From JBBQSF01 sp038214085 (GTDB taxonomy: Bacteria; Bacteroidota; Bacteroidia; Bacteroidales; CG2-30-32-10), in the NCBI GenBank assembly GCA_038214085.1, contig JBBQSF010000086.1:1-13729 (forward strand): a stretch of 13,729 nucleotides of DNA, written 5' to 3'. Under the pieces are notes generated by a model, which worked only from the letters and a program-made list of their open reading frames with translations, searched no databases and had not been told where the DNA came from. Position 1 is the stretch's first letter; every line of letters starts with the position of its first letter. Positions 7,052-13,729 of the stretch are shown piece by piece. Position numbers and translations under genes: made by a program.

Positions 7052-8984
7052 AAAGGATAATCAGAACAAACAAAAAGTTCAACTTCCAATAAAAAGCAAT
7101 AAATCCAAGTCAACAAATGTGCTTTGGTTTATATTTATTCTCATTTCATTGTGTCTGGTTATTTACTATAAAACTTTTCATTATGCATTTGTTGCATTCG
7201 ACGACAATGCTAAAGTTTATGAAAACCCACTGATAACAACCTTATCTTTATCTCAGATACGGCTATTCTTTACTTCATTTGTGTTCCATACTTATACGCC
7301 TTTGTCATTGCTTTCTTATGCAATTGACTATTCGCTATGGCAATTATCACCCGGTGGATATCATACCGTAAATGTGGTGTTACATGTTGTTAACGTACTT
7401 TTTGTTTTTATTTTTATAAGAAGATTTTCAGGCAATCAGATTACTGCATTTATTGCAGCAATGTTGTTTGCCATTCACCCTTTAAATGTTGAAACAGTTG
7501 CTTGGATATCGGAGCGCAGCAATTTGCTGTATGCTTTGTTTTTTATTCTTTCCTTGTACTTTTATTCTGTATATACAGAAACTAAAAAGAAAAGCATTTT
7601 GCTGCTCACATTTATCTGTTTTCTGCTTTCACTGCTTTCCAAACCAGGAGCTGTTTTAATTCCTGTTGTTTTTGTATTAATGGATATTTACAAAAAGAAT
7701 AGTTTTAATACAAAAAAGTATTTACAGTTATCATTGTTTTTCGTTTTCGCACTTGCTACAGGTATTGTGGCACTATATGCATCAAAGGTTACTGGCAATA
7801 TCAGGGATATTTCTTCCTCATTCAATTGGTTGGACAGACTTTCAATTGCATCATATTCCTTAAGTGTATATTTAATCAAATTCTTTTTACCGTTTAACCT
7901 TTCCGCACTATATCCATTTCCTGAAAAATCAGGAACATTTTTGCCAATGATATATTCATTTTCATTGTTGGTTCCGATACTACTTTTATTTTTCGTTTTA
8001 AAAACAAAGCAACTAAAAAATGTGCTTGCTTTTGGCTTACTCTTTTTTGTGGTCAACATTTCTATTGTGCTTATGTTAGTTCCTGTTGGCGGCAATTTCA
8101 TGATTGCAGAACATTTTGTTTACGTTCCATATATTGGCTTGTGTTTTATTGCAGGAACATGGATTTCGGGAATTATTTCAAACAAATATCTTTTGAATCC
8201 AAAATATAAACCATTTATTATTCCAGCTTTGATTGCAGTTATTCTGACTTTTTCAATTGTCTCTAATATCCGAACAAATGTTTGGAAAAACGGAAAATTT
8301 CTATTTTCTGACATGATTAAAAAATGCCCTGAGCAAGCAATGGGCTATTATGGTTTGGGAATTGTGAATTACATGGAAGGCGATCTTAAAAGTGCATTGG
8401 CACACCAAACTGCTGCAATTATGGCCGATTCAACCTACTCTGATGCATGGTATAATCGAGGTATCATTTATAAAGAGCAAAAGCTTTTTGATTTGGCTCT
8501 GGTTGATTTAAACCAAGCTATTAAATTAACAGAAAATAAAAACTATAAGGCATTTTGCGACCGTGGAAATATCTATCTGAATTCCGGTGATACTTTAAAA
8601 GCGATGGAAGATTACAACACATCCATTAAAATATACAACAAATACGCCTCCTCTTTTTATAATCGTGGGCGGTTGAAAAACGACTTAAAAGACTATGAAG
8701 GCGCAATACTTGATTTCGACCAAGCCATATCAATTGACAAATTTGATGCAAATGCCTTAAATAATAGAGCTACTGCAAAATTCTTTCTCAATGATCTACA
8801 GGAATCAATCACGGACTATGACCAGGCCATTAAAATAGATTCAAAAAATGGATTATATTTCAGAAATCGTGGATTATCCTATTTGGCACTTAAAGATTCC
8901 ATAAAAGCCTGTGATGATTTCTATCAGGCATATTCTCTCGGATTTAAGGGTGCTGGAGCACAACTTAAAAAATATTGCAATTAA
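7041..8984 (+). CDS. TMTC-like GT-C membrane protein with C-terminal TPR repeats
   Basis: A 647-aa protein. Residues 28-410 hold about ten hydrophobic helices. The first loop carries an acidic pair in VAFDDNAKVYENP (D54-D55), the usual place of the catalytic Asp motif of GT-C glycosyltransferases. HPLNVETVAWISERSNLL at 146-163 and AEHFVYVPYIGL at 356-367 match conserved stretches of the TMTC/DUF1736 group. From about 432 to 640 there are some six TPR units, with repeated YNRG, NRA and DFDQAI patterns. Eukaryotic TMTC proteins O-mannosylate proteins using a dolichol-linked donor; bacterial homologues are mostly uncharacterised. The start overlaps the small CydX-like ORF by 11 nt, so it is co-transcribed with the cyd operon. 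Likely a membrane glycosyltransferase or a TPR scaffold; substrate unknown. Confidence 0.75.
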   Translation: MRVKKDNQNKQKVQLPIKSNKSKSTNVLWFIFILISLCLVIYYKTFHYAFVAFDDNAKVYENPLITTLSLSQIRLFFTSFVFHTYTPLSLLSYAIDYSLWQLSPGGYHTVNVVLHVVNVLFVFIFIRRFSGNQITAFIAAMLFAIHPLNVETVAWISERSNLLYALFFILSLYFYSVYTETKKKSILLLTFICFLLSLLSKPGAVLIPVVFVLMDIYKKNSFNTKKYLQLSLFFVFALATGIVALYASKVTGNIRDISSSFNWLDRLSIASYSLSVYLIKFFLPFNLSALYPFPEKSGTFLPMIYSFSLLVPILLLFFVLKTKQLKNVLAFGLLFFVVNISIVLMLVPVGGNFMIAEHFVYVPYIGLCFIAGTWISGIISNKYLLNPKYKPFIIPALIAVILTFSIVSNIRTNVWKNGKFLFSDMIKKCPEQAMGYYGLGIVNYMEGDLKSALAHQTAAIMADSTYSDAWYNRGIIYKEQKLFDLALVDLNQAIKLTENKNYKAFCDRGNIYLNSGDTLKAMEDYNTSIKIYNKYASSFYNRGRLKNDLKDYEGAILDFDQAISIDKFDANALNNRATAKFFLNDLQESITDYDQAIKIDSKNGLYFRNRGLSYLALKDSIKACDDFYQAYSLGFKGAGAQLKKYCN

Positions 8985-8995
8985 TTGTACCTTTG
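8965..8995 (+). promoter_or_regulatory. Candidate promoter of rsmE
   Basis: A perfect TAnnTTTG -7 element (TACCTTTG, 8988-8995) lies right after the stop of the TPR gene. A partial -33 element (TTA instead of TTG, 8965-8967) lies 20 nt upstream, inside the coding end of that gene. Transcription would start about 13-15 nt before the rsmE ATG. Confidence 0.45.
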
Positions 8996-9015
8996 TTTTT
9001 TATTTTACATTTCAA

Positions 9016-9717
9016 ATGATTCTGTTTTATTCCACTCAAATCATCGACAATATTATTACTCTGAATGAGGGTGAGTCGTTGCATTGTATTAAAACACTGC
9101 GCCACAAACAAGGCGACAAGATATCTATTACCGACACAAAAGGGAATTTGTTTAAAGCAGAAATTATTGACGAAGATTCGAGGAAAACCATTGCAGAAAT
9201 TATTGAAAAAGCTGAATATCAAATTCCTGATTACAATCTTCATATCGCTGTTGCACCTACAAAAAACCCCGACCGCATAGAGTGGTTTATCGAAAAAGCA
9301 ACTGAAATAGGCATTTCCGAATTCACGCCAATAATATGCAGACATTCGGAGAAAAAGCATATTAATATATCTCGTATTGAAAGAATTATGGTTGCTGCAG
9401 CTAAGCAATCTCTTAAATGTTTTTTCCCAACAATAAATCCGGCTACTTCTTTCAGCGAGATAATTAAAATTAATTCTTTTAGCAATAAATTTATAGCAAC
9501 CTGTAACACCGAAATTGCTTCAAAAAACATCAAAGAAGTTTACACAAAAAATTCTGATACATTAATATTAATTGGTCCAGAAGGTGATTTTAACAACGAA
9601 GAAATAAATTTCGCCATTCAAAATGGATTCCAACCAATAAATTTAGGAAAAAACCGTTACAGAACTGAAACAGCAGCACTGATCGCCTGCGCTGCAATTC
9701 GCTTTATCAATGACTGA
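9016..9717 (+). CDS. rsmE: 16S rRNA (uracil-1498-N3)-methyltransferase
   Basis: A 233-aa protein of the usual RsmE length. It methylates U1498 of 16S rRNA with S-adenosylmethionine in the assembled 30S subunit. Visible features: an N-terminal PUA-like part (GESLHCIKTLRHKQGD, 19-34), FIEKATEIGISEFTPI at 91-106, the SPOUT knot motif LIGPEGDF at 185-192, and LGKNRYRTETAAL at 210-222, matching the usual LG-x-LRTETA end. The start at 9016 begins the typical MxxFY; an in-frame ATG at 8911 would lie well inside the preceding TPR gene. The 3' end overlaps or nearly touches the DUF4159 gene. Confidence 0.95.
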   Translation: MILFYSTQIIDNIITLNEGESLHCIKTLRHKQGDKISITDTKGNLFKAEIIDEDSRKTIAEIIEKAEYQIPDYNLHIAVAPTKNPDRIEWFIEKATEIGISEFTPIICRHSEKKHINISRIERIMVAAAKQSLKCFFPTINPATSFSEIIKINSFSNKFIATCNTEIASKNIKEVYTKNSDTLILIGPEGDFNNEEINFAIQNGFQPINLGKNRYRTETAALIACAAIRFIND

Positions 9718-9721
9718 TCTT

Positions 9722-10372
9722 ATGAAAAAGCTTTTGTATATTTTAGGTTTTATTTTGCTTACTTCATTTGCACCTATTGGCGGTGTTCAGTTTGCAGTTG
9801 TTAAATATAAAGGCGGAGGCGATTGGTATGCGAATCCTACATCGGTATCCAATCTTGTGAAATTTTGCAATACAAATATAGGGACCAGTTTTAACGAAGA
9901 AGTTGCAAACGTTGATGTTGGCAGTACCGAAATATTTAATTATCCTTTTGTTGATATAACGGGTCATGGAAATATACTCTTTAACACACAGGAAGTTGAA
10001 AACCTAAGGAATTACATGATCGGTGGCGGATTTCTGCATATTTCTGACAATTACGGATTAGATACTTTTATTCGACGAGAAATGAAAAAAGTATTCCCCG
10101 AGTTTGATTTTATTGAATTGCCTTTTACACATGAAATCTATCATCAAAAGTATAATTTTGCCAATGGCTTACCAAAGATTCACGAACACGATGGTAAAGC
10201 ACCTCAGGGATTTGGACTCATATACGAAGGACGCTTGGTTTGTTTCTACGATTATGAATGCGATTTAGGCGATGGCTGGGAAGATCAGAGCGTGCACAAA
10301 GATTCTGATGCCACCAGATTAAAAGCCTTGCAAATGGGCGCAAACATTGTTCAATACGTTTTCAATCAATAA
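9722..10372 (+). CDS. DUF4159 exported protein
   Basis: A 216-aa protein with a signal peptide (MKKLLYILGFILLTSFA). The mature part shows the DUF4159 hallmarks: KGGGDWYANPTSVSNLVKF near the start, FVDITGHGNI, and GGGFLHISDNYGLDTFIRR. The fold is expected to be related to glutamine-amidotransferase-like domains, but no catalytic triad can be shown, and the function is not known. I chose ATG 9722 because it gives a clean signal peptide and lies 4 nt after the rsmE stop; ATG 9710, four codons earlier, overlaps rsmE by 8 nt and is also possible. The gene ends the plus-strand run and faces mobA 3' to 3' across the palindromic element. Confidence 0.8.
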   Translation: MKKLLYILGFILLTSFAPIGGVQFAVVKYKGGGDWYANPTSVSNLVKFCNTNIGTSFNEEVANVDVGSTEIFNYPFVDITGHGNILFNTQEVENLRNYMIGGGFLHISDNYGLDTFIRREMKKVFPEFDFIELPFTHEIYHQKYNFANGLPKIHEHDGKAPQGFGLIYEGRLVCFYDYECDLGDGWEDQSVHKDSDATRLKALQMGANIVQYVFNQ

Positions 10373-10399
10373 AAATTATTCTCACAAAGAAGCGAATAA

Positions 10400-10589
10400 G
10401 AGGTTGTTTAAATTTTAAAACATGAAATTATTGTGCCCCTATTCTCGATACTTTTTCTATCGTCACTTCGAGTCCGCTCTTAAAAAAATAATCAATTACA
10501 AAAATGTATGCGGGTATCGAGAAGCGACGATAGAAAAACTCGAATTGACGGGGCATAATTAAAATTTTATATGAAATTTAAACAGATTC
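10400..10589. mobile_element. Candidate MITE or REP-type palindromic element with TAA target repeats
   Basis: A 190-bp imperfect palindrome fills most of the gap between the two convergent genes. The ends are inverted repeats, GAGGTTGTTTAAATTT (10400-10415) and its near complement at 10574-10589, 13 of 16 matching. TAA lies directly outside both ends (10397-10399 and 10590-10592), as a 3-bp target duplication would. Inner pairs keep the same centre near 10494.5: GCCCC (10435) with GGGGC (10550), and TTTTTCTATCGTCACTTC (10452-10469) with 10521-10538, 17 of 18. It holds no ORF. Mobilisation by an IS5-like transposase elsewhere is an inference from the TAA. It may also act as a two-way terminator. 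Confidence 0.55.
10452..10538. repeat. Inner inverted repeat of the palindromic element
   Basis: Two 18-nt arms (10452-10469 and 10521-10538) match as inverted repeats with one mismatch, separated by 51 nt of AT-rich DNA. Each arm also contains CGATA/TATCG micro-palindromes, and the blocks TTCTCGATA and TTCGAG occur beside both arms in swapped order. Such CTCGATA/TCGAG-rich hairpins resemble dispersed repeats I remember from Bacteroidota genomes; copy number cannot be judged from one window. Confidence 0.6.
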
Positions 10590-10608
10590 TAAGTAAAATT
10601 ATTTTTTG

Positions 10609-11202
10609 CTATCTGCTCTTTTTGTGCTTCAGTAAATCCCTAAAAGTGTTAATGTTTGCAAAATATTCGGGATAATAAAATGGTTCATGAATAACATTTA
10701 CTGGTTTAAAACGGACAATATTAAATGCATCAGGAATTTTACTGTTTCCATTCTCTGCAAAAGTTTTATAAATATCCCGCATGTTTTTATGATAAAAACC
10801 ACACAAGGGTTCATAATGACTGGTCTCAATTTCAGGAATTACAATATCCTGATTGGAAATATGATTGAAAAGAAAGTGATACAATTCAGGAGTAACATTT
10901 GGTGTGTCAACTGATAAAACGAAATTTATTTCAGTACGGGTTTGGTTCAGGCAACTTAGTAATCCGCCAAGTGGACCAAATTCGAGAATTTCATCAGGTA
11001 CAATTTCATAACCGAATTGCTGATAATCCGGGTGATTTGCACTTACAAGTATTCTGCCAGCAATCTGCTCCAAAGTCTTAATCGCGTATGAAATCAATGG
11101 CAGCCCATTAAAATCAATCAAACCTTTTTCTGTTCCCATACGTGAGCTTTTCCCGCCGGAGAGTATTATCCCTGTAACCGATGATTTATCCATATTATTC
11201 AT
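10609..11202 (-). CDS. mobA: Molybdenum cofactor guanylyltransferase
   Basis: A 197-aa protein, close to the usual MobA length. It links GMP from GTP to Mo-molybdopterin to form the bis-MGD precursor. The nucleotide-binding signature is complete: GIILSGGKSSRMGTEKGL at 11-28, then VPDEILEFGPLGGL at 68-81, and an N-x-NT near the end (FANINTFRDL, 181-190). The metal-site motif usually written DMPF is here VDTPNV, with D99. The ATG at 11202 overlaps the queA stop by 8 nt; a second ATG three codons on is possible. No other molybdenum cofactor genes or Mo enzymes are visible here. A related nucleotidyltransferase with another substrate is possible but less likely. Confidence 0.85.
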   Translation of the reverse strand: MNNMDKSSVTGIILSGGKSSRMGTEKGLIDFNGLPLISYAIKTLEQIAGRILVSANHPDYQQFGYEIVPDEILEFGPLGGLLSCLNQTRTEINFVLSVDTPNVTPELYHFLFNHISNQDIVIPEIETSHYEPLCGFYHKNMRDIYKTFAENGNSKIPDAFNIVRFKPVNVIHEPFYYPEYFANINTFRDLLKHKKSR

Positions 11203-12427
11203 TATGAGGGAAAAATAAACAACAGTCGCCGTAGCTTAAAAATCTGTAATTGTTCGCAAGTGCATGATCATAAATTTTTTTCCAATTTTTTCCAATAAGT
11301 GCTGAAACCAGCAAAAGTAAAGTGCTCCCGGGCTGATGAAAATTGGTAACCAAAGCATCGCACATCTTAAAACTATAACCGGGAACAATCATGATTCGGG
11401 TAGATCCATTTATCGAATCCAACTTTTGATCGTTCATAAAATCAAGAATGGTTTCGAGTGTTTCTTTTCGCGAAACAGCTTTACTTTGCGATTCAAATGC
11501 TTCCCATTGAGAGATTTTAAAATTGGTTTCATCCAAATAGCGATCATGAGCAATTTGATCACCAATCCAATAAAGGCTCTCGAGCGTTCGCACAGAAGTT
11601 GTTCCAACTATTGTCCAGTGTTTTTCAGCATTTTTATAAAGAGATTCTATTGTGCTTTTAAGAATTATAAACGGTTCGGAATGCATGGCATGATTCAACA
11701 CATTTGGATCAGTAATAGGTTTGAAAGTTCCGGCACCAACGTGGAGTGTAAGATATTCCGGATGAATATTCTTATCTAACAATGATTGCATAACCTTATC
11801 AGTGAAATGCAGACCTGCAGTAGGAGCTGCTACAGAACCGTCGTTTCTGGCAAAAATAGTTTGGTAACGAATTGCGTCGCTGGCCTCATCACTGCGTTTC
11901 ATGTACGGAGGCAAAGGAATGTGGCCGGAATGTTCCAGTACTTCCGAAAATGTTAATTGTGAAGGAGTCCAGGAAAAAGAAATTAAAAACACTCCATTTT
12001 CTTCACCGATTTTTTTAGCGGAAATTTCCGCATTGGTATCTTTTGCAGAAAAACTCAGTAAAAGGTTGCCATCCTTCCATCTTTTGTTATTTCCAACAAG
12101 ACATTTCCAAACACATTCTCCTCTTTGGTGGAACATGGTCTGAATCTCCCGTGGTTCATGAGGTTCGAGGCAAAAGATCTCTATCTGAGAACCGCTTTCT
12201 TTTTTAAAGAGCAGCCGTGCACGGACAACCCTTGTGTTGTTGAAAATAAGTAAACTCTCCGTTGGAAGATAATTTTCAAGATTATTGAATGTTTCATCAA
12301 TAATTTTATTGTCATTGAAAATCAATAGTTTTGAAGTATCTCTTTCTTCAAGCGGAAATTGTGCAATCCGCTCATCAGGAAGATTATAAATGAAATCGTC
12401 AATATTTATTGAATCAGGTTTTTTCAT
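11195..12427 (-). CDS. queA: S-adenosylmethionine:tRNA ribosyltransferase-isomerase, long form
   Basis: A 410-aa cytoplasmic enzyme that transfers and isomerises the ribosyl group of SAM onto 7-aminomethyl-7-deazaguanine in tRNA, forming epoxyqueuosine. Family motifs in order: PLEERDTSKLL (25-35), HSGHIPLPPYMKR (166-178), GSVAAPTAGLHFT (197-209), LHVGAGTFKP (228-237), GTTSVRTLESL (275-285), TNFHQPGSTLLLLVSAL (361-377) and YRFLSYGDCCLF (394-405). It is about 55 residues longer than E. coli QueA, mainly because of an insert at about 286-342, between the TVRTLE-like motif and IMIVPG. The downstream mobA overlaps it by 8 nt, so the two form one minus-strand transcription unit. Confidence 0.93.
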   Translation of the reverse strand: MKKPDSINIDDFIYNLPDERIAQFPLEERDTSKLLIFNDNKIIDETFNNLENYLPTESLLIFNNTRVVRARLLFKKESGSQIEIFCLEPHEPREIQTMFHQRGECVWKCLVGNNKRWKDGNLLLSFSAKDTNAEISAKKIGEENGVFLISFSWTPSQLTFSEVLEHSGHIPLPPYMKRSDEASDAIRYQTIFARNDGSVAAPTAGLHFTDKVMQSLLDKNIHPEYLTLHVGAGTFKPITDPNVLNHAMHSEPFIILKSTIESLYKNAEKHWTIVGTTSVRTLESLYWIGDQIAHDRYLDETNFKISQWEAFESQSKAVSRKETLETILDFMNDQKLDSINGSTRIMIVPGYSFKMCDALVTNFHQPGSTLLLLVSALIGKNWKKIYDHALANNYRFLSYGDCCLFFPHNE

Positions 12428-12505
12428 CTGTTAATGCGTCAATAAAGAAAATGCAGAAATTATTTTTGAATAGAGATCATGAAATAACGCGTTTGAAATC
12501 AATTG

Positions 12506-12513
12506 CAAATTTA
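12506..12513 (-). promoter_or_regulatory. Candidate -7 element for queA-mobA
   Basis: TAAATTTG on the minus strand matches TAnnTTTG exactly, about 79 nt upstream of the queA start. No clear TTG is found at the proper distance further upstream, so support is only partial. The 159-bp gap between queA and pssA must carry both divergent promoters. Confidence 0.35.
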
Positions 12514-12536
12514 ATAATTTAAGCAAGACGAAATAT

Positions 12537-12570
12537 TTGCGTTAACGTCAAATTGATTTTTGTATTTTCG
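12537..12570 (+). promoter_or_regulatory. Candidate promoter of pssA-purS-DUF2007
   Basis: TTG (12537-12539), then 23 nt, then TATTTTCG (12563-12570), one mismatch from TAnnTTTG. The -7 element ends 16 nt before the pssA ATG at 12587, giving a very short leader, common in this phylum. Confidence 0.45.
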
Positions 12571-12586
12571 CAGAAGAATCTATACA

Positions 12587-13297
12587 ATGAAAAAACACAT
12601 TCCGAATACAATAACTTCTTTAAACCTTGTTTGTGGCTGTATTGGAATTGGTATGGTATTTCAGGGCGACCTAGAAAATGCATCTTACTTGATGTTACTT
12701 GCAGCAGTTTTTGATTTTTTGGATGGATTTGTTGCCAGAATGTTAAAAGTAAGTTCTGCTTTTGGAAAAGAAATGGATTCACTTGCTGATTTGGTAAGTT
12801 TTGGCGTATTGCCGGGACTTATAGTATTTGTAATGCTGAATGGATGTGTTGATGAAACCACGACCTATGTCCGTTATTTCCCATATATTGCTTTTCTTAT
12901 TCCTGTGTTTTCCGGTTTACGTCTTGCAAAATTTAATATTGATGAAAGGCAAGGAGATAGTTTTATCGGGCTTCCTACACCAGCAAATGCATTATTTTTC
13001 GCATCATTTCCTTTAATTCTTACTTATCAGAGCGATGAATTTGTAATGATTTCAGGGCTGATTTCTAAGCCGGTTGTGCTGATGTTGCTTTCTGTATTAA
13101 TGTCCTTACTGCTTGTATCCGGGCTTCGTTTATTTGCATTGAAATTTAAAAGTTTTAGTATTAAAGGAAATGAGATAAAATATCTTTTTCTGTTATTATC
13201 TCTGTTGCTGGTTCTGGTGATGCAATATGCCGCAGTTCCATTAATTCTGATTTTTTATATTCTTTTATCATTAATTAATAATCTTGTTAAAAAATGA
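12587..13297 (+). CDS. pssA: CDP-diacylglycerol-serine O-phosphatidyltransferase
   Basis: A 236-aa integral membrane enzyme that makes phosphatidylserine from CDP-diacylglycerol and serine, the first step to phosphatidylethanolamine. The CDP-alcohol phosphotransferase motif is complete: D46-G47-x2-A50-R51-x8-G60-x3-D64-x3-D68, read as DGFVAR then GKEMDSLAD. PNTITSLNLVCGCIG (6-20) is the typical N-terminus of the Bacillus-type PssA, and GLPTPANA is also present. About six to eight membrane helices follow. I chose the ATG at 12587 because the family begins MKKxIPN; an in-frame ATG at 12560 lies inside the predicted promoter. The stop overlaps purS by 4 nt. Confidence 0.94.
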   Translation: MKKHIPNTITSLNLVCGCIGIGMVFQGDLENASYLMLLAAVFDFLDGFVARMLKVSSAFGKEMDSLADLVSFGVLPGLIVFVMLNGCVDETTTYVRYFPYIAFLIPVFSGLRLAKFNIDERQGDSFIGLPTPANALFFASFPLILTYQSDEFVMISGLISKPVVLMLLSVLMSLLLVSGLRLFALKFKSFSIKGNEIKYLFLLLSLLLVLVMQYAAVPLILIFYILLSLINNLVKK

Positions 13298-13545
13298 AAT
13301 TCCGCGCCGAAATTAATGTTATGCCACTTAAGGCATTGCTCGATCCTCAGGGAAAAGCTGTAAGTTCAAGTATGAAGAATATCGGATTACCCGAAATTAC
13401 AAATGTACGTATTGGGAAGCATATTACGCTGGAAGTGGAAGCAGAATCAGCCACTATTGCAAACGAAAAAGTGGATGCAGCTTGTAAAAAACTTCTTGCG
13501 AATTTAATAATGGAAACCTATGAATTTGTGGTTTTAGAGCTATAA
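13294..13545 (+). CDS. purS: Phosphoribosylformylglycinamidine synthase subunit PurS
   Basis: An 83-aa protein of the normal PurS length. In the PurSQL form of FGAM synthase, a PurS dimer holds the small PurL and the glutaminase PurQ together for the fourth step of purine synthesis. Visible family marks: DPQGKAVSSSMKNIGLPEI followed by VRIGKHITLEVE, and a C-terminus ending in ETYEFVVLEL. The start overlaps pssA by ATGA. No purL or purQ lies in the window, so they must be encoded elsewhere. Confidence 0.93.
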   Translation: MKFRAEINVMPLKALLDPQGKAVSSSMKNIGLPEITNVRIGKHITLEVEAESATIANEKVDAACKKLLANLIMETYEFVVLEL

Positions 13546-13550
13546 GATTT

Positions 13551-13729
13551 ATGTCCGACAACGAAAAACTTGTTACAATTCGTACATACTCATACCACAA
13601 TGAGAGTCTGATTGATAAAGCTAAGCTCGAATCAGCGGGAATTCCTTGTATGCTTGCTGATGAAAACACCATTTTGATTCAACCGTTTTATTCCAATGCA
13701 ATTGGAGGTATTAAGCTTCAGGTAATGGA
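13551..13729 (+). CDS. DUF2007 domain protein, N-terminal part (cut by window end)
   Basis: The ATG at 13551 lies 5 nt after the purS stop, and the frame stays open for 59 codons to the window end. The pattern VTIRTYSYHNESLIDKAKLE, then AGIPCMLADENT and FYSNAIGGIKLQV, matches the DUF2007 group of small proteins, whose members typically carry a ferredoxin-like ACT-type fold. Its role is unknown; the common label of putative signal-transducing protein is unproven. It is the third gene of the pssA operon. Confidence 0.75.
   Translation, partial: MSDNEKLVTIRTYSYHNESLIDKAKLESAGIPCMLADENTILIQPFYSNAIGGIKLQVM

Noticed and set aside
7688..8101. 137-aa minus-strand open frame over the TMTC-like gene
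   Set aside because: It lies opposite well-conserved membrane segments of the plus-strand gene and shows no domain or start context.
8911..9015. Longer rsmE start inside the TPR gene
   Set aside because: RsmE normally begins at the MxxFY segment found at 9016, and a promoter match lies between the two genes.
8965..9408. 147-aa minus-strand open frame over rsmE
   Set aside because: It is an antisense frame of a clear rsmE gene, with a cysteine- and asparagine-rich, unfamiliar translation.
10452..10538. CRISPR-like repeat pair
   Set aside because: The arms are inverted, not direct, occur once each, and there is no regular spacing or cas gene.
10373..10608. Simple intrinsic terminator between the convergent genes
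   Set aside because: The symmetry spans 190 bp with end repeats and flanking TAA, far more than a terminator needs, though termination may be a side effect.
11336..11779. 147-aa plus-strand open frame over queA
   Set aside because: It is antisense to conserved QueA motifs, so it is a shadow frame.

Overview
The window looks like a chromosomal segment of a Bacteroidota bacterium. Evidence: AT-rich DNA; a promoter word of the Bacteroidota type (TAnnTTTG) at several gene starts; an almost complete absence of Shine-Dalgarno sequences; a CydA/CydB pair of Bacteroidota type with a DUF4492 gene directly upstream; a DUF4159 protein; and a queA gene of the long type. No rRNA, tRNA, CRISPR array or transposase gene was seen.

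Left part (1-3864, minus strand): a tightly packed electron-transfer operon. Read 5' to 3' it encodes a Tat-exported ferredoxin-like Fe-S protein, a 10-helix NrfD/PsrC-type quinone-interacting membrane protein, a membrane-anchored monoheme cytochrome c with an extra beta-rich domain, a small DoxX-like membrane protein, and an SCO1/SenC-type copper/thiol protein cut by the window edge. Three of the four junctions overlap by 4 nt or are 4 nt apart; the first gap is 11 nt. It resembles a quinol:periplasmic-carrier oxidoreductase without a molybdenum catalytic subunit. Its Fe-S protein lacks one cysteine in each of two paired cluster motifs.

Middle part (4000-8984, plus strand), divergent from the first operon across a 135-bp AT-rich gap: DUF4492, cydA, cydB, an unannotated 48-aa single-helix ORF resembling CydX, and a GT-C/TPR membrane protein of the TMTC type, all overlapping or nearly so. 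The two divergent operons probably offer two exits for electrons from the menaquinol pool: the bd oxidase directly to O2, and the NrfD complex to a periplasmic cytochrome.

Right part: rsmE and a DUF4159 gene (plus), then a 190-bp imperfect palindrome flanked by TAA repeats that looks like a MITE/REP-type element, then queA-mobA (minus strand, overlapping), and finally pssA-purS-DUF2007 (plus, overlapping or 5 nt apart, the last gene cut by the window end). These are mostly housekeeping genes: rRNA and tRNA modification, molybdenum cofactor, phospholipid and purine synthesis.

The points most worth following are the altered Fe-S ligand set, the CydX-like micro-ORF together with DUF4492, the TMTC-like gene joined to the cyd operon, and the palindromic element.
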